Assembly: GCA_963748095.1 (NCBI GenBank)
Contig: CAVVIO010000027.1
Span: 1-59,405 of the forward strand
DNA length: 59,405 nt
Direction: 5' to 3'
Origin: CAVVIO01 sp963748095
GTDB taxonomy: Bacteria; Bacteroidota; Bacteroidia; Bacteroidales; UBA10428
Shown piece after piece: positions 40,101 through 50,155 of the stretch; the first letter of the stretch is position 1; each line of letters begins with the position of its first letter. Made by a program: the position numbers and the translations under genes. Below the pieces are notes generated by a model. The model saw nothing but the letters and a program-made list of their open reading frames with translations. It searched no databases and had not been told where the DNA came from.

Positions 40101-40459
40101 CGTGTAAACGAACGAAGAACTTTCTGAAAAAAACTATCAATGGTACCCACCGAAAATCGTGAATAATCGTGTAAAATGTTTTTAAGGATTACGGCAGCTT
40201 TTAGGCGAACATTGCGTTCAGACAAACCTGTAAACTTTATAATATCATTAAGATGTGAAGATGGTTTCTGATCAGCCAGTAACGATAATTCCTTTATAAT
40301 GCGGCTCTTCATCTCCTCTGTTGCCTTGTTGGTAAAGGTAACTGCCAGAATATGTCTGTGATTGCCGGAAGCGGCAAACAACAATTTGATATATTCACCT
40401 GTAAGCCTGAAAGTTTTTCCCGAACCGGCAGAAGCTTTTACAATTGTTAATGATCCCAT
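37197..40459 (-). CDS. AddA-like UvrD-family helicase-nuclease, frameshifted twice
   Basis: Helicase-nuclease partner of the AddB-like protein, about 1,085 residues in three out-of-frame pieces (about 38086-40459, 37724-38086, 37197-37717). Walker A KASAGSGKT is at 8-16; DEFQDTS, GDVKQSIYRWRN and LTIHKSKGLEF are helicase motifs of the first piece; LYVACTRAK is motif VI in the second; the third holds the RecB-type nuclease core VIDFKFGEQELSQHNQQVL. Dropping one base of the CC at 38076-38077 gives NEIDIVPVAYSS; shortening the T7 run at 37717-37723 by one gives RKNWQYPVSD. Both repairs restore family sequence, so sequence error is likely. Confidence 0.88.
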
Positions 40460-40713
40460 GAGCCGTATTAATCTGTGAATAAAAATAGGGAAAATTGAAG
40501 AATCGCGATGAGTTTTTATGATTTAAAGTTTAACGAAAAAGATTGACAGGCTGAGGCTCTGAACCTCAAAGTATTTCATTTCTATGAAAAAGAAACTTAA
40601 AGTTAACATGGAATTATTTTCGATAGGACAGGTAATTTACTTCTGATTTAGTATCTTCCCCAACTTATAAAATCGGTTTTCTCTTAAGTAATACTCTATA
40701 ACTTTACTATATC

Positions 40714-41656
40714 ATGAAAAAAGTTAACAGCCAGGTATTTTTATTACAATGTTACTTCCTGTTTCAGTTATTACTATTTCATTTCAACCCCGGGAATGCG
40801 CAGACAACATCATATCATGATTATCTGAAAGGGACTGTTTATGAAAGTCTCGGTATTGAAAGTAAATTGCTGGGAGAAGATGTGAAATATTCTGTTTATC
40901 TCCCTCCTGAATACAATAGTACAAATGAAAAATATCCGGTTCTTTATCTTTTACACGGATTATGGAGGTAATGAAACAAGCTGGGTAAGAGACAGCCATA
41001 TTCAACTATTGATGGATAGCCTGATTTCAAATAAAATTATCCGGCCTTTTATCCTGGTAATGCCCAACGGACAAAATTCCTATTTTATCAATAATTACAA
41101 TAACTCATTCCCTTATGAGGATTTTTTTATAAATGAACTGGTCCCTTTTATCGATTCAACATACCGAACATTGCCCGAAAGGAACTTTCGAGGAATAGCC
41201 GGCCTTTCAATGGGCGGTTACGGGGCAATTATTCTTCCGGTAAAACATCCTGATATTTTTGGTTATAGTGTAGCATTGAGTGCTGCGTTAAGAACAGATG
41301 AAACATTCATTAAAGTCTCCAAAAAAAAATACAGCATCAATTTTGCAAAGCTTTATGGTGACAGTCTGAACGGACAACAACGAATTACGCGACACTGGAA
41401 AGAAAATAGTCCTTTTTACCTGGTTAATAAACAAACAGCAAATGATTTAAAGAAAATACAATGGTACATCAATTGTGGGATGCAGGATTTTTTATTACCC
41501 GGAAATGAATCTTTTCACAGGTTATTACTGGATCTGAATATACCGCATGAATATCACATGTGTATAGGGATTCATAACCTGCATTACTGGGATATGGAAA
41601 TTCCCTATGGGTTGGAATTTTTCAGTTCACATTTACCAATGCCTGATATGCATTAA
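40714..41656 (+). CDS. Secreted esterase D/feruloyl-esterase-like alpha/beta hydrolase, frameshifted
   Basis: Exported serine hydrolase of about 314 residues of the putative esterase family (PF00756: esterase D, antigen 85, feruloyl esterases). The signal peptide ends near NPGNAQ. The first piece gives VKYSVYLPPEYNSTNEKYPV and LYLLHG; dropping one T at 40960-40961 continues to HGYGGNETSWVRDS. The nucleophile is the Ser in GIAGLSMGGYGA; Asp and His candidates are in NCGMQDFLLPGNESFHR and HNLHYWDMEIPYGLEFF. The frame otherwise stops at 40971. Substrate unknown. It converges on the dehydrogenase gene. Confidence 0.85.
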
Positions 41657-41688
41657 TTTATATGTCATTATTATTGTTGACAAAATAC

Positions 41689-42606
41689 CTATATATTCTG
41701 ATAAATACCATCTACCAGTTTCTCCCGGGCTTCAATACTTGTCCAGGCTACATGTGGAGTAACTATTAATTTTTCAGGGTTATTTACTGTCATTAAAGGA
41801 TTATTACTTAACATGGGTTCATGTTCCAGAACATCCAGTCCGGCGCCAGCAATACGATCCTCATTTAAAGCCCTGACAAGGTCGCCTTCATTAACAATCC
41901 CGCCTCTTCCGGTATTCAGCAATATAGACGATGGTTTCATCATGCACAATTTGCTGTAGGTGATCAGGTTCTTTGTTACATCGTTTAGCGGACAATGTAC
42001 AGAAACTACATCCGACTTCTTAAGCAGTTCGTCAAGCGATAAATGTGTATAAGGTTGATCGAGATTATTCCCCGAAGTAGAGTGATAAACTACTTCTGCT
42101 CCGAAAGCTGTGGCGATTTGTGCTACCCGCTTACCGATAGTTCCCAGACCGATAATGCCAAATTTCTTCCCGGACAGTTGCCAGAAAGTGCGCCCGATAT
42201 GGGTAAATACCGGACTTTGTATATATTTCCCCGATTTAACATATTCATCAAAATACCTTGTTTTATTCAGTAAATAAAACAAAAGCGAAAAAGTACTCTG
42301 GGCAACACTTTCGGTCGAGTATCCTGCTACGTTCTTTACCAGTATTCCCTTTTTCTCAGCATAGGCCAAATCCACGTTATTGACACCTGTAGCCGAAATA
42401 CAAATTAGCCGGAGCATTGGTGAGGCATCCATCACTTCGCGATCGATGATCACTTTATTTGTAATAATCACCTCGTGACCGCTTATCCGCTGAATACGTT
42501 CCTGCGGTTTTGTAAGAGGATAATAGGTTACTGTTCCGAATTCATCCAGTTTTTCAAGGTTTTCAACCTGCCCTATCGTTTCCGCATCGAGAAATACTAT
42601 TTTCAT
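41689..42606 (-). CDS. D-isomer-specific 2-hydroxyacid dehydrogenase
   Basis: NAD-dependent cytosolic dehydrogenase of 305 residues, close to the glycerate/glyoxylate/hydroxypyruvate reductase group. The NAD-binding motif is KKFGIIGLGTIGKRVAQIA; catalytic Arg is in LNTGRGGIVNE, Glu in LDVLEHEP and His in VTPHVAW. The C-terminus is about ten residues short. One base less near 41691 would extend it as QNIRYFVNNNNDI to a stop at 41658, two bases from the end of the convergent esterase gene, so a further one-base insertion is possible. It is 21 bases downstream of lysA on the same strand. Confidence 0.88.
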   Translation of the reverse strand: MKIVFLDAETIGQVENLEKLDEFGTVTYYPLTKPQERIQRISGHEVIITNKVIIDREVMDASPMLRLICISATGVNNVDLAYAEKKGILVKNVAGYSTESVAQSTFSLLFYLLNKTRYFDEYVKSGKYIQSPVFTHIGRTFWQLSGKKFGIIGLGTIGKRVAQIATAFGAEVVYHSTSGNNLDQPYTHLSLDELLKKSDVVSVHCPLNDVTKNLITYSKLCMMKPSSILLNTGRGGIVNEGDLVRALNEDRIAGAGLDVLEHEPMLSNNPLMTVNNPEKLIVTPHVAWTSIEAREKLVDGIYQNI

Positions 42607-42627
42607 GATTTAAAGGTATTGCCTTCT

Positions 42628-43860
42628 TCAAATCTCAATTTCAACCTGGTTTTGCAACAGGTCCTCCATGGTTTCCCGTTTTCTTATCAGAAAATCCTTC
42701 CCTTCATGTATCAACACCTCTGCCGGACGGTAACGCGAATTGTAGTTCGAGGCCATGGTAAAGCAGTAAGCGCCTGCATTCTTAAAACACAGGTAATCTC
42801 CCTCCTTAATTTCGCTGATCTTGCGGTTCCAGCCAAAAGTATCGGTTTCACAAATATAACCTACTACTGTGTACATCCTGGGTTTACCATTTGGATCCGA
42901 AACATTGATGATCTGATGATAGGCATCGTAGAACATGGGACGGATAAAATGGTTCAATCCTGTATCTACTCCTGCAAAAACAGTGGATAGCGTTTGTTTG
43001 ACCACATTTACCTTTGCAAAAAAATAACCGGCTTCACTCACCAGAAACTTCCCGGGTTCAAAGATCAGTGTTAATTCTTTTCCATAATCCTTGCAGAATG
43101 CTTTGAATTTCTTGGTCAGTTCTTTTCCCAGGAGATCAATATCTGTTGAATAATCATCCGGTTTATAAGGAACCTTAAAACCACTGCCAAAATCGATGTA
43201 ATCAAGATCCTTGAAATTTTTGGCCGCATCGAGCATAATTTCGGCTCCGCGAATAAAGACTTCCACATCGAGAATATCGGAGCCGGTATGCATATGTAAA
43301 CCTTCCACCCTCATATCGTTTGCCTCCACTACACGGTTTACATGAGGCATCTGGTAAATGGAAATACCAAACTTGGAATCGATATGTCCGGTAGAAATCT
43401 TTGAATTTCCGCCGGCCATAATATGCGGGTTAATCCGGATACATACAGGGATTTCATTCCCGTGAAGATTACCGAACTGTTCTAGTATGGAAATATTGTC
43501 GATATTAATATGAACACCCAATTTTACAACCTTTTCAATTTCCTCGAGACTAACACAGTTAGGTGTATAAATTATATCTTTCGGAAGAAATCCGGCTTTT
43601 AACCCTAATTCCACTTCCTGTACAGATACTGCATCCAATCCCGAACCAAGGTTTTTAAATAGTTTCAGTATATTTAGGTTAGTAAGTGCTTTACAGGCAT
43701 AGTTTATCCTCACGTTTGCACCTTTGAATGCATTCACCATTTTCTGATACTGCGATTTCATTTTAGCAGTTTCATATACATACAGGGGCGATCCGTATTT
43801 TTCGCACAAGCTGGTTACATCAATTCCATCAATCTTGTACCGGTTATCCGTTAAGTTCAT
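42628..43860 (-). CDS. lysA: Diaminopimelate decarboxylase
   Basis: PLP enzyme that converts meso-diaminopimelate to L-lysine, the last step of lysine synthesis. PLP-binding Lys57 is in RINYACKALTN; substrate and phosphate contacts are in VEGLHMHTGSDI, FGSGFKVPY (glycine-rich loop) and LIFEPGKFLVSEAGY; the second active-site region normally reading CESGD appears as YICETDTFGW. Length 410 is normal. The start context gives the usual N-terminus FDVxxLxxxYGSPLYVYE. The dehydrogenase follows 21 bases downstream, so they likely form an operon. Confidence 0.95.
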   Translation of the reverse strand: MNLTDNRYKIDGIDVTSLCEKYGSPLYVYETAKMKSQYQKMVNAFKGANVRINYACKALTNLNILKLFKNLGSGLDAVSVQEVELGLKAGFLPKDIIYTPNCVSLEEIEKVVKLGVHINIDNISILEQFGNLHGNEIPVCIRINPHIMAGGNSKISTGHIDSKFGISIYQMPHVNRVVEANDMRVEGLHMHTGSDILDVEVFIRGAEIMLDAAKNFKDLDYIDFGSGFKVPYKPDDYSTDIDLLGKELTKKFKAFCKDYGKELTLIFEPGKFLVSEAGYFFAKVNVVKQTLSTVFAGVDTGLNHFIRPMFYDAYHQIINVSDPNGKPRMYTVVGYICETDTFGWNRKISEIKEGDYLCFKNAGAYCFTMASNYNSRYRPAEVLIHEGKDFLIRKRETMEDLLQNQVEIEI

Positions 43861-43909
43861 TCGTGCTCAAATTTTCAATAAAAATAATCCAAATTCTTTT
43901 ATAAATGAA

Positions 43910-43951
43910 AAAATCCCCGACCCATGTCAAAACTGACGAACCGGGGATTTT
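43910..43951 (-). terminator. Intrinsic terminator downstream of yidC
   Basis: A 10-bp stem (43910-43919 with 43942-43951) containing CCCCG/CGGGG. On the minus strand it ends in a run of T residues. It lies 18 bases past the yidC stop, before lysA. Confidence 0.85.
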
Positions 43952-43968
43952 AATATTCTTATTTAACA

Positions 43969-45879
43969 TTACTTCTTTTTCGGTGCATTGTAACCCCGTT
44001 GTTTGGCCATTTGTTCCAGACGCGCCTGGAAACCTGACTTTTTAACGGGTTTCGCCTTTTTCGCATGCATCTTCGCCAGTAATGCTTCCTCATCTATAAA
44101 AGCCTTAGAAAGCATATTCTGCCCGAAAGTAATCATATTGGCCAGGAAATAATAATAGGTCAGACCGGCAGACCAATTGTTTAGCATAAACATAAACATT
44201 ATAGGCATAATATACATCATACCTTTCATCCCAGGCATCTGTTGAGTGCTGGTAGCCTGGTTATTAAGGCTCATGGTAAGTATGGTAGATAATGTCATAA
44301 GCAATGTGAACAGGCTTATATGATTTCCATAAATTGAACTAAGTATAGGTATAGTTGCATGCCATGATAATATGGAATCATAAGTTGAAAGATCGGTTGC
44401 CCAAAGGAAACTCTGTTGACGTAACTCGATGGATGTCGGGAAAAACCGGAACATGGCATAAAGGATAGGCATCTGGAAGATCATGGGCAAACATCCTCCT
44501 AATGGACTCACTCCTACTTTTTTATAAAGCGCCATTGTTGCCTGCTGACGTTCCATGGCTTTATCCTTCGGGATTTTTTTATTGATCTCATCAATTTGCG
44601 GTTTTAATACTCGCATTTTGGATTGCGAAAGATATGACCGGTATGTCAGCGGATATAATACCAGTTTGATAATAATGGTCATTACCAGGATGATGATCCC
44701 GTAATTACTGATATATTTACTTAAGAAGTCAAATAAAAGAATAATAACATACTGGTTGATCCACTTAATGATTCCGCGACCTACTGTAACAAGATCCTGT
44801 AACTGAAGATTTCCATATTGTTTTTTCAGTAACCGGAATTTATTGGGACCAAAATAAAACTTCATCGGAATGACTTCTTTTGCCGTCCTGTTAAAAGGCA
44901 CTCCAATTTCGGCATTGAATATTTTAAGAAATTTCGGATTATCCTTCAGATTGGTGTATTTTACAAATGCATTCGTAAACGCAGGTTGACCCATCAGTAC
45001 CGATGAAAAGAACTGATCTTTAAAAGCAATCCAATTTACTTTGGTGGTAATGTCCTGCTCTTTGCTGTCCTTATTGGAACGGGCATTGAAATAATCGACA
45101 TCTTCACCGTCGGGTTTAAAATAGATTGTTGTATAGTAGTCCTCGTTCTTTGCTCCCCTTTCCTGTTTGGGCGTGTAATAAGACCATTCCAGATCGACTG
45201 CATTTTGTTCACGTGTACTAATGTCCTGCATTCCGGTCATGTGAACATTAAGATTTACCTGATAAGTGTTGGGTTTCAGTGAATAAGTATATTCGATGGA
45301 TCTTCCGTCACCGGCATCCAGTAACATCGAAACACTGTCAGCACTATTGGTTACTACTACATTTGATCCACTGCTGACAGGCTGAAAAAATAACTGATTG
45401 GTTGATATAGATTTATTGTTCAAATAAAAATTCAATCCGAACACCACCGAATCACCTGAGAAAAGAATTAATGGCAGCGAATCATAAGTGCGGTAATTTT
45501 TAAGTTGGACCGAATAAGGACGGCCTCCTTTTGTAGATAATTTTAATTTTATAAGGTTGTTTTCCAGGGTAACAAATTTTTCTTTTCCTTGACCTGCCGA
45601 AGCAAAAACGCCCAGTTTTTCTTTTAATGCTTCAGTTGACAGAGTATCGTGTACAGGTGTTTTAACGGTTGATACCGGTGTGGCAGTTTTTGCGAGAGTG
45701 TCTCTTGATATTGGCAGCGCTGCAGAAGTTTCCCTGGCCTGCTGTTGTTGCACCATCTCCAATGAATCGTGTCGGCGCTTGGCTGCTTCAAGTTCTCCTT
45801 GTTTCGGTTTATTAAATACACCCCATACTATCAGAATGCCTGTAATAACTAATATTCCTATAATCGAATTTCTGTCCAT
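43969..45879 (-). CDS. yidC: Membrane protein insertase YidC
   Basis: Inserts and folds inner-membrane proteins, alone or with SecYEG. Length 636 is normal for Bacteroidota. The N-terminal anchor is NSIIGILVITGILIVWGVF (4-22), followed by a Gln-rich linker, a large periplasmic beta-domain (about 85-370) and the conserved C-terminal helices: YGIIILVMTIIIKLVLYPLT, YKKVGVSPLGGCLPMIFQMP, ILYAMFRFFPTSIELRQQSF, and QMPGMKGMMYIMPIMFMFML. The tail is basic (AKKAKPVKKSGFQARLEQMA), suited to ribosome contact. It follows pyrG by 27 bases on the same strand. Confidence 0.97.
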   Translation of the reverse strand: MDRNSIIGILVITGILIVWGVFNKPKQGELEAAKRRHDSLEMVQQQQARETSAALPISRDTLAKTATPVSTVKTPVHDTLSTEALKEKLGVFASAGQGKEKFVTLENNLIKLKLSTKGGRPYSVQLKNYRTYDSLPLILFSGDSVVFGLNFYLNNKSISTNQLFFQPVSSGSNVVVTNSADSVSMLLDAGDGRSIEYTYSLKPNTYQVNLNVHMTGMQDISTREQNAVDLEWSYYTPKQERGAKNEDYYTTIYFKPDGEDVDYFNARSNKDSKEQDITTKVNWIAFKDQFFSSVLMGQPAFTNAFVKYTNLKDNPKFLKIFNAEIGVPFNRTAKEVIPMKFYFGPNKFRLLKKQYGNLQLQDLVTVGRGIIKWINQYVIILLFDFLSKYISNYGIIILVMTIIIKLVLYPLTYRSYLSQSKMRVLKPQIDEINKKIPKDKAMERQQATMALYKKVGVSPLGGCLPMIFQMPILYAMFRFFPTSIELRQQSFLWATDLSTYDSILSWHATIPILSSIYGNHISLFTLLMTLSTILTMSLNNQATSTQQMPGMKGMMYIMPIMFMFMLNNWSAGLTYYYFLANMITFGQNMLSKAFIDEEALLAKMHAKKAKPVKKSGFQARLEQMAKQRGYNAPKKK

Positions 45880-45906
45880 TTTATAATTCTAAAGTAAATT
45901 ACTTTC

Positions 45907-47505
45907 TCAAATAGTGGCTTTCACAAAATTTACAAACAAAGGATGCGGTTTTATAACCGTACTGCTATATTCAGGGTGAAATTGAACACCAACAAACCAC
46001 TTATGACCAGGTATTTCCATAATTTCAACCAGGCCTGTATCCGGATTGATCCCAGAGGCAATCATCCCGTTCTTTTCAAAATCTTCCAGATAATTGTCGT
46101 TAAATTCATAGCGATGACGATGCCTCTCTACAATTTCAACCTTGTTATATGCTTTATAGGCCAGGGTACCCTGTTTAATACAACAAGGATATCCACCCAA
46201 CCGCATGGTCCCTCCTTTTTCAGTCACTCCTTTTTGTTCCTCCATAAGGTCAATTACCGGATCCGGAGTTTTTGGTTCCATTTCCGTTGAATGGGCTTTT
46301 TCGAGTCCCAAAACATTGCGTGCAAATTCAATGACAGCACATTGTAATCCCAGGCATATTCCCAGGAAGGGTATATTGTTTTCACGGGCATATTTTGCTG
46401 CCAGTATTTTTCCTTCAATGCCTCTGTCGCCAAATCCAGGCGCTATCAATATCCCTTTAAAATCCTTGAATAACTCTTCGTAATTTTCCTGGGTTACTGT
46501 TTCGGAATGAACAAATTGCAGGTCCACATAACAATCATTCATTGCCCCGCCATGAATGAACGATTCGTTGATGGATTTATAAGCATCGGGTAATTCCACG
46601 TATTTCCCAACCAACGCAATTTTTGTTGAATATTTCGGATGTTTAACTTTTTTAAGAAATTTCTTCCAGGGATCCAGATCAGGAACCTCATTTTCTTTCA
46701 GGTTCAGTTTCTTTAATACGGTAATATCCAGCTTTTCCTTCTGCATCAGAATGGGTACTTCGTAAATTGTAGAAACATCTATCGACTGAATTACCGACTG
46801 AAGGTCGACATTACAGAAAAGAGCTACTTTTTTACGAATATCGATGGTAAGATCTTTTTCGGTACGAAGTACCAGAATGTTGGGTTGAATACCGTTTTCG
46901 AGCAATACTTTTACTGAATGCTGGGTTGGTTTGGTTTTTAATTCACCGGAGGCAGCCAGATAAGGAACCAGTGTTAGATGGATTACCAGAGTATTGTATT
47001 CACCCAGTTCCCATTTCAACTGCCTTACAGCTTCTATATAGGGTAACGATTCGATGTCACCGACTGTTCCGCCGATCTCTGTTATAACCACATCGAATTT
47101 GTGAAGTGTTCCCAATAATTTGATGCGACGTTTTATTTCATCGGTAATATGAGGGATGACCTGAACAGTTTTTCCCAGGTAATCGCCTTTTCGCTCCTTA
47201 TTGATTACCGCCTGGTAAATACGACCTGTAGTGACGTTGTTCTCCTGCGAGGTGGGTATACTCAGAAACCGCTCATAATGCCCGAGATCCAGATCGGTTT
47301 CAGCACCATCAAGCGTAACATAACACTCACCATGCTCATAAGGATTTAAAGTTCCCGGATCGATATTGATATATGGATCGAGTTTTTGAATAGTTACTTT
47401 ATAGCCCCTGGCTTGTAATAATTTAGCCAGCGATGCTGAGATAATACCTTTCCCCAATGAAGATGTAACACCGCCAGTAACAAATATATACTTAGTTGTT
47501 GTCAA
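45907..47505 (-). CDS. pyrG: CTP synthase
   Basis: Makes CTP from UTP with glutamine and ATP. The synthetase domain begins KYIFVTGGVTSSLGKGIISA with the P-loop-like SSLGKG, and includes KLDPYINIDPGTLNPYEHGE and DLDLGHYERF. The C-terminal glutamine amidotransferase holds the nucleophile in PFLGICLGLQCAV and the His-Glu pair in VQFHPEYSS. Length 532 is normal. It lies upstream of yidC with a short gap, an arrangement common in this phylum. Confidence 0.98.
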   Translation of the reverse strand: MTTTKYIFVTGGVTSSLGKGIISASLAKLLQARGYKVTIQKLDPYINIDPGTLNPYEHGECYVTLDGAETDLDLGHYERFLSIPTSQENNVTTGRIYQAVINKERKGDYLGKTVQVIPHITDEIKRRIKLLGTLHKFDVVITEIGGTVGDIESLPYIEAVRQLKWELGEYNTLVIHLTLVPYLAASGELKTKPTQHSVKVLLENGIQPNILVLRTEKDLTIDIRKKVALFCNVDLQSVIQSIDVSTIYEVPILMQKEKLDITVLKKLNLKENEVPDLDPWKKFLKKVKHPKYSTKIALVGKYVELPDAYKSINESFIHGGAMNDCYVDLQFVHSETVTQENYEELFKDFKGILIAPGFGDRGIEGKILAAKYARENNIPFLGICLGLQCAVIEFARNVLGLEKAHSTEMEPKTPDPVIDLMEEQKGVTEKGGTMRLGGYPCCIKQGTLAYKAYNKVEIVERHRHRYEFNDNYLEDFEKNGMIASGINPDTGLVEIMEIPGHKWFVGVQFHPEYSSTVIKPHPLFVNFVKATI

Positions 47506-47626
47506 AACTTGTAATGCATTTTCTGTTCAGATCGCAAAGTAAAGAATAAATTTTAAGAGATTTAAATTTTCTTTTGAGGAAAATGACAACTTGATTGTTT
47601 TTGAGAAAATCCAACAGAACATACCA

Positions 47627-50155
47627 TCAATCTTTCTCATCAATGATCTCTATTTTTTCTTTCAGTAATTCGATATTTTTCTTTGCATTGTCGATTTTTT
47701 CCCTCACTTCCCTGATCATAGATTCTGCATTTTTCGACTTGGCAAAGAATCCTATATTATTTTCCCATAAAATTATGTCGCTTTCAAGCTGTTTCAGTTT
47801 ATTAATGTATTTATCACGTTCGTGTCTTAACCGGTTATATGAGTTGGGTTTCTGATCAAGGCTCTCAATCTTGGTTTTGAATTTTAACAGGTTTTTCTGA
47901 TCGTCATTAATTTTCAGATTATCGAATTGTTTATTGATGGCAGCCCGGTATTTTTCCTGTATTTCATCTTTGAATTTGTATGGCACAAAACCTATTTCGG
48001 TCCAACGCCTCTGGAATTCTTTTAGCTTTTCGAAATTACCTTCTACTTCCTTTGAACCTTTGAAATCTTCAATTTCCTTTATTAAATCCTGTTTTTTCTT
48101 CAGGTTCTGGGAATAGGAAGAATCCTGTTCGGAGAAATGCTCGGCTTTGTTCTGGAAAAATTTATCACAAGCGGCCCGGAATCTTTTCCATATCTTATCG
48201 GAATATTTATGAGGTACAGGACCAATTTCTTTCCATCTTTTCTGAAGGCTGATAAGCTCTTCGGTGGTCTTTTGCCATTCGGTACTATCCTGCAACGACT
48301 CGGCCTGCACACATAAGTCGGTTTTCAGTTGCAGGTTATCATTCTGCTCTTCCCTTGTTTGAGCATAAAACTCCCGCTTTTTGTTAAAGAAATTATCACA
48401 GGCCTCACGAAAACGCTGGTAGATCTTATTATTATCCTTTTTTGGTGCAAAGCCTATCGTTTTCCAGACTTTCTGCAACTCGATGATCTCACTGGATCTT
48501 TTCTCCCAGTCCTTATGCGTATTAATATCCAGATTACTGATCTCTTCTACTTTCTCGCACAAAGCGGTTTTAGCTTCCAGATTACTTTTTTGTTCGTGCT
48601 TCAGGTTTATAAAATATTCCTGGTGTCTTTTATTTATCCTGGAAGTAGTTTCTTTAAAACGTTCCCATATTTCAGTTCGCATTTCAGCGGGCACCGGACC
48701 TATTTCACGCCAAAGATCATGTAATTTCTGTAGGCGGTTAAAAGCATTGATTACAGATGGTTCCAATAAAAGCTCTTCTGCTTTTTCGCACAATCCGATC
48801 TTGGCCTCCATATTTTTTTTCAGATCAAGGTCCCTTAATTCCTTGTTTATGTTGATATAATCATAAAAGGTCTCGACATGATGATGGTACGTTTCCCACA
48901 GGTCTTTGAGGCTCTGCTGCGGTACCAGGCCAACCGAGCGCCATTGTTGCTGTAAATCCCTGAAATCCTGAAATGTTTTATTGATGGATTCCTTCCGGTT
49001 CACCAGATCTTTTATCTCTTCAATAATCCTGTATTTCTCTTCCAGATTTTTATGCTTTACATCTTCCAGTGTTTTGTTATACTCAGATTTCAGATCTTTG
49101 TATTTCTTCAGCAGCTCTTTCAATTCAGTCTCGAGGGGATTTTCCTCAATTTTAAAATCTTTCAGTTCTCCTCCTTCTTCCTGAAATTTTCTTTTTATCC
49201 TGTCAGTTTCTGTTTTATGCTTTTTATAAAAAATTGTTTTTATGGTTTCAACATCATTTCTTATGTCAAGAACCGACTTGTCATTCATAAGGTCCCTGAG
49301 AGTAGCCACCAGATCGGCAGGATTAAGTGCGGAATAATCAATTTTTTCTTTCTCTGGCTGTTTTTCTTTTTTTGGTTCTTCATGATCTACATCTGCACTT
49401 TTCTCATTAACGGTATCGGCCTGCTCGTCTGAACCCATTGCTTCTGCCTCTGTTTCAGTCTCCACCGTAACGGTTTCTTCGATTTGCCCCGATTCTCCGG
49501 AAATTTCTTTTTTCTTAGCCTCCTCTTCAGACACCTTCCCAGTTTCTGCTTTATTATCTGTAGTATCTGCTTCATTCTTAGTTGGGGTCAACTCTTCATT
49601 TTGTTCCGTTTTTTCAGAAACTTCTTCTTTTTTATTTTCTATTTCTGTCTTTTTCTCTTTTTCAGAATCTGTTTCCTCATCAGAAACATTTGTTTCAGAT
49701 AATGATCCGGTATCTGAATTTACTGGTTTCTTTTCTTCTTTTTGTAATGGTTCTTCATGAATTGCCTCCTGGCTGATTTCAGCATCAGGTTCCTTAACTT
49801 CTTCTGTTTCTTCCTTTTTCTTTCCTTTAGTCGCCTTTATGTCGGCCTTCTTTTTATCCGGAGATGCCATAGAAACACTATCGGATTCCTGTGTCTCTTC
49901 TTTTTCGCTTTCCTTCTCCGGATCATTTTTCACAGGTTCTTCCGATACGGTTGTTTCTTTCTTCACTTCTTCCGACACGGTTTTATTTTCCTGTACTTCA
50001 TTTTCAGTTAATGCTTCTTCTTCCGTACCGGATGAAGTTTCCTGAATGCTTTTTTCTTCCGTATTTTCAGCTGTACTTTTCGTATTGCCGAATTGTTCAT
50101 CATGAACAGAGTCATTTTGATCTTTAGTAGCCATCATAATCGTTTTGGACAACAA
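47627..50155 (-). CDS. DUF349-repeat protein with long acidic N-terminus
   Basis: Cytosolic protein of 842 residues, possibly starting at a slightly later ATG (near 50134-50137). Residues 1 to about 270 are low-complexity, Glu/Lys/Thr/Ser-rich and probably disordered. The rest is made of helical DUF349 repeats, each with a W-(K/R)-x-I-G-x-x-P core: QQWRSVGLVPQQSLKDLW, DLWREIGPVPAEMRTEIW, KVWKTIGFAPKKDNNKIY, KRWKEIGPVPHKYSDKIW, RRWTEIGFVPYKFKDEI. A coiled coil ends the protein. The function of the family is not settled. Many long opposite-strand open frames here come from the biased codons and are not genes. Confidence 0.88.
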   Translation of the reverse strand: MLSKTIMMATKDQNDSVHDEQFGNTKSTAENTEEKSIQETSSGTEEEALTENEVQENKTVSEEVKKETTVSEEPVKNDPEKESEKEETQESDSVSMASPDKKKADIKATKGKKKEETEEVKEPDAEISQEAIHEEPLQKEEKKPVNSDTGSLSETNVSDEETDSEKEKKTEIENKKEEVSEKTEQNEELTPTKNEADTTDNKAETGKVSEEEAKKKEISGESGQIEETVTVETETEAEAMGSDEQADTVNEKSADVDHEEPKKEKQPEKEKIDYSALNPADLVATLRDLMNDKSVLDIRNDVETIKTIFYKKHKTETDRIKRKFQEEGGELKDFKIEENPLETELKELLKKYKDLKSEYNKTLEDVKHKNLEEKYRIIEEIKDLVNRKESINKTFQDFRDLQQQWRSVGLVPQQSLKDLWETYHHHVETFYDYININKELRDLDLKKNMEAKIGLCEKAEELLLEPSVINAFNRLQKLHDLWREIGPVPAEMRTEIWERFKETTSRINKRHQEYFINLKHEQKSNLEAKTALCEKVEEISNLDINTHKDWEKRSSEIIELQKVWKTIGFAPKKDNNKIYQRFREACDNFFNKKREFYAQTREEQNDNLQLKTDLCVQAESLQDSTEWQKTTEELISLQKRWKEIGPVPHKYSDKIWKRFRAACDKFFQNKAEHFSEQDSSYSQNLKKKQDLIKEIEDFKGSKEVEGNFEKLKEFQRRWTEIGFVPYKFKDEIQEKYRAAINKQFDNLKINDDQKNLLKFKTKIESLDQKPNSYNRLRHERDKYINKLKQLESDIILWENNIGFFAKSKNAESMIREVREKIDNAKKNIELLKEKIEIIDEKD

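Noticed and set aside
40552..40568. Small hairpin (TGAGG/CCTCA) upstream of the esterase gene
   Set aside because: Short five-base stem with no T tract and no conserved regulatory motif; probably chance.
47595..50127. Several long plus-strand open frames opposite the DUF349 gene
   Set aside because: They are mirror frames of Glu/Lys-rich codons; translations are Phe/Leu/Ser-rich with no family pattern.
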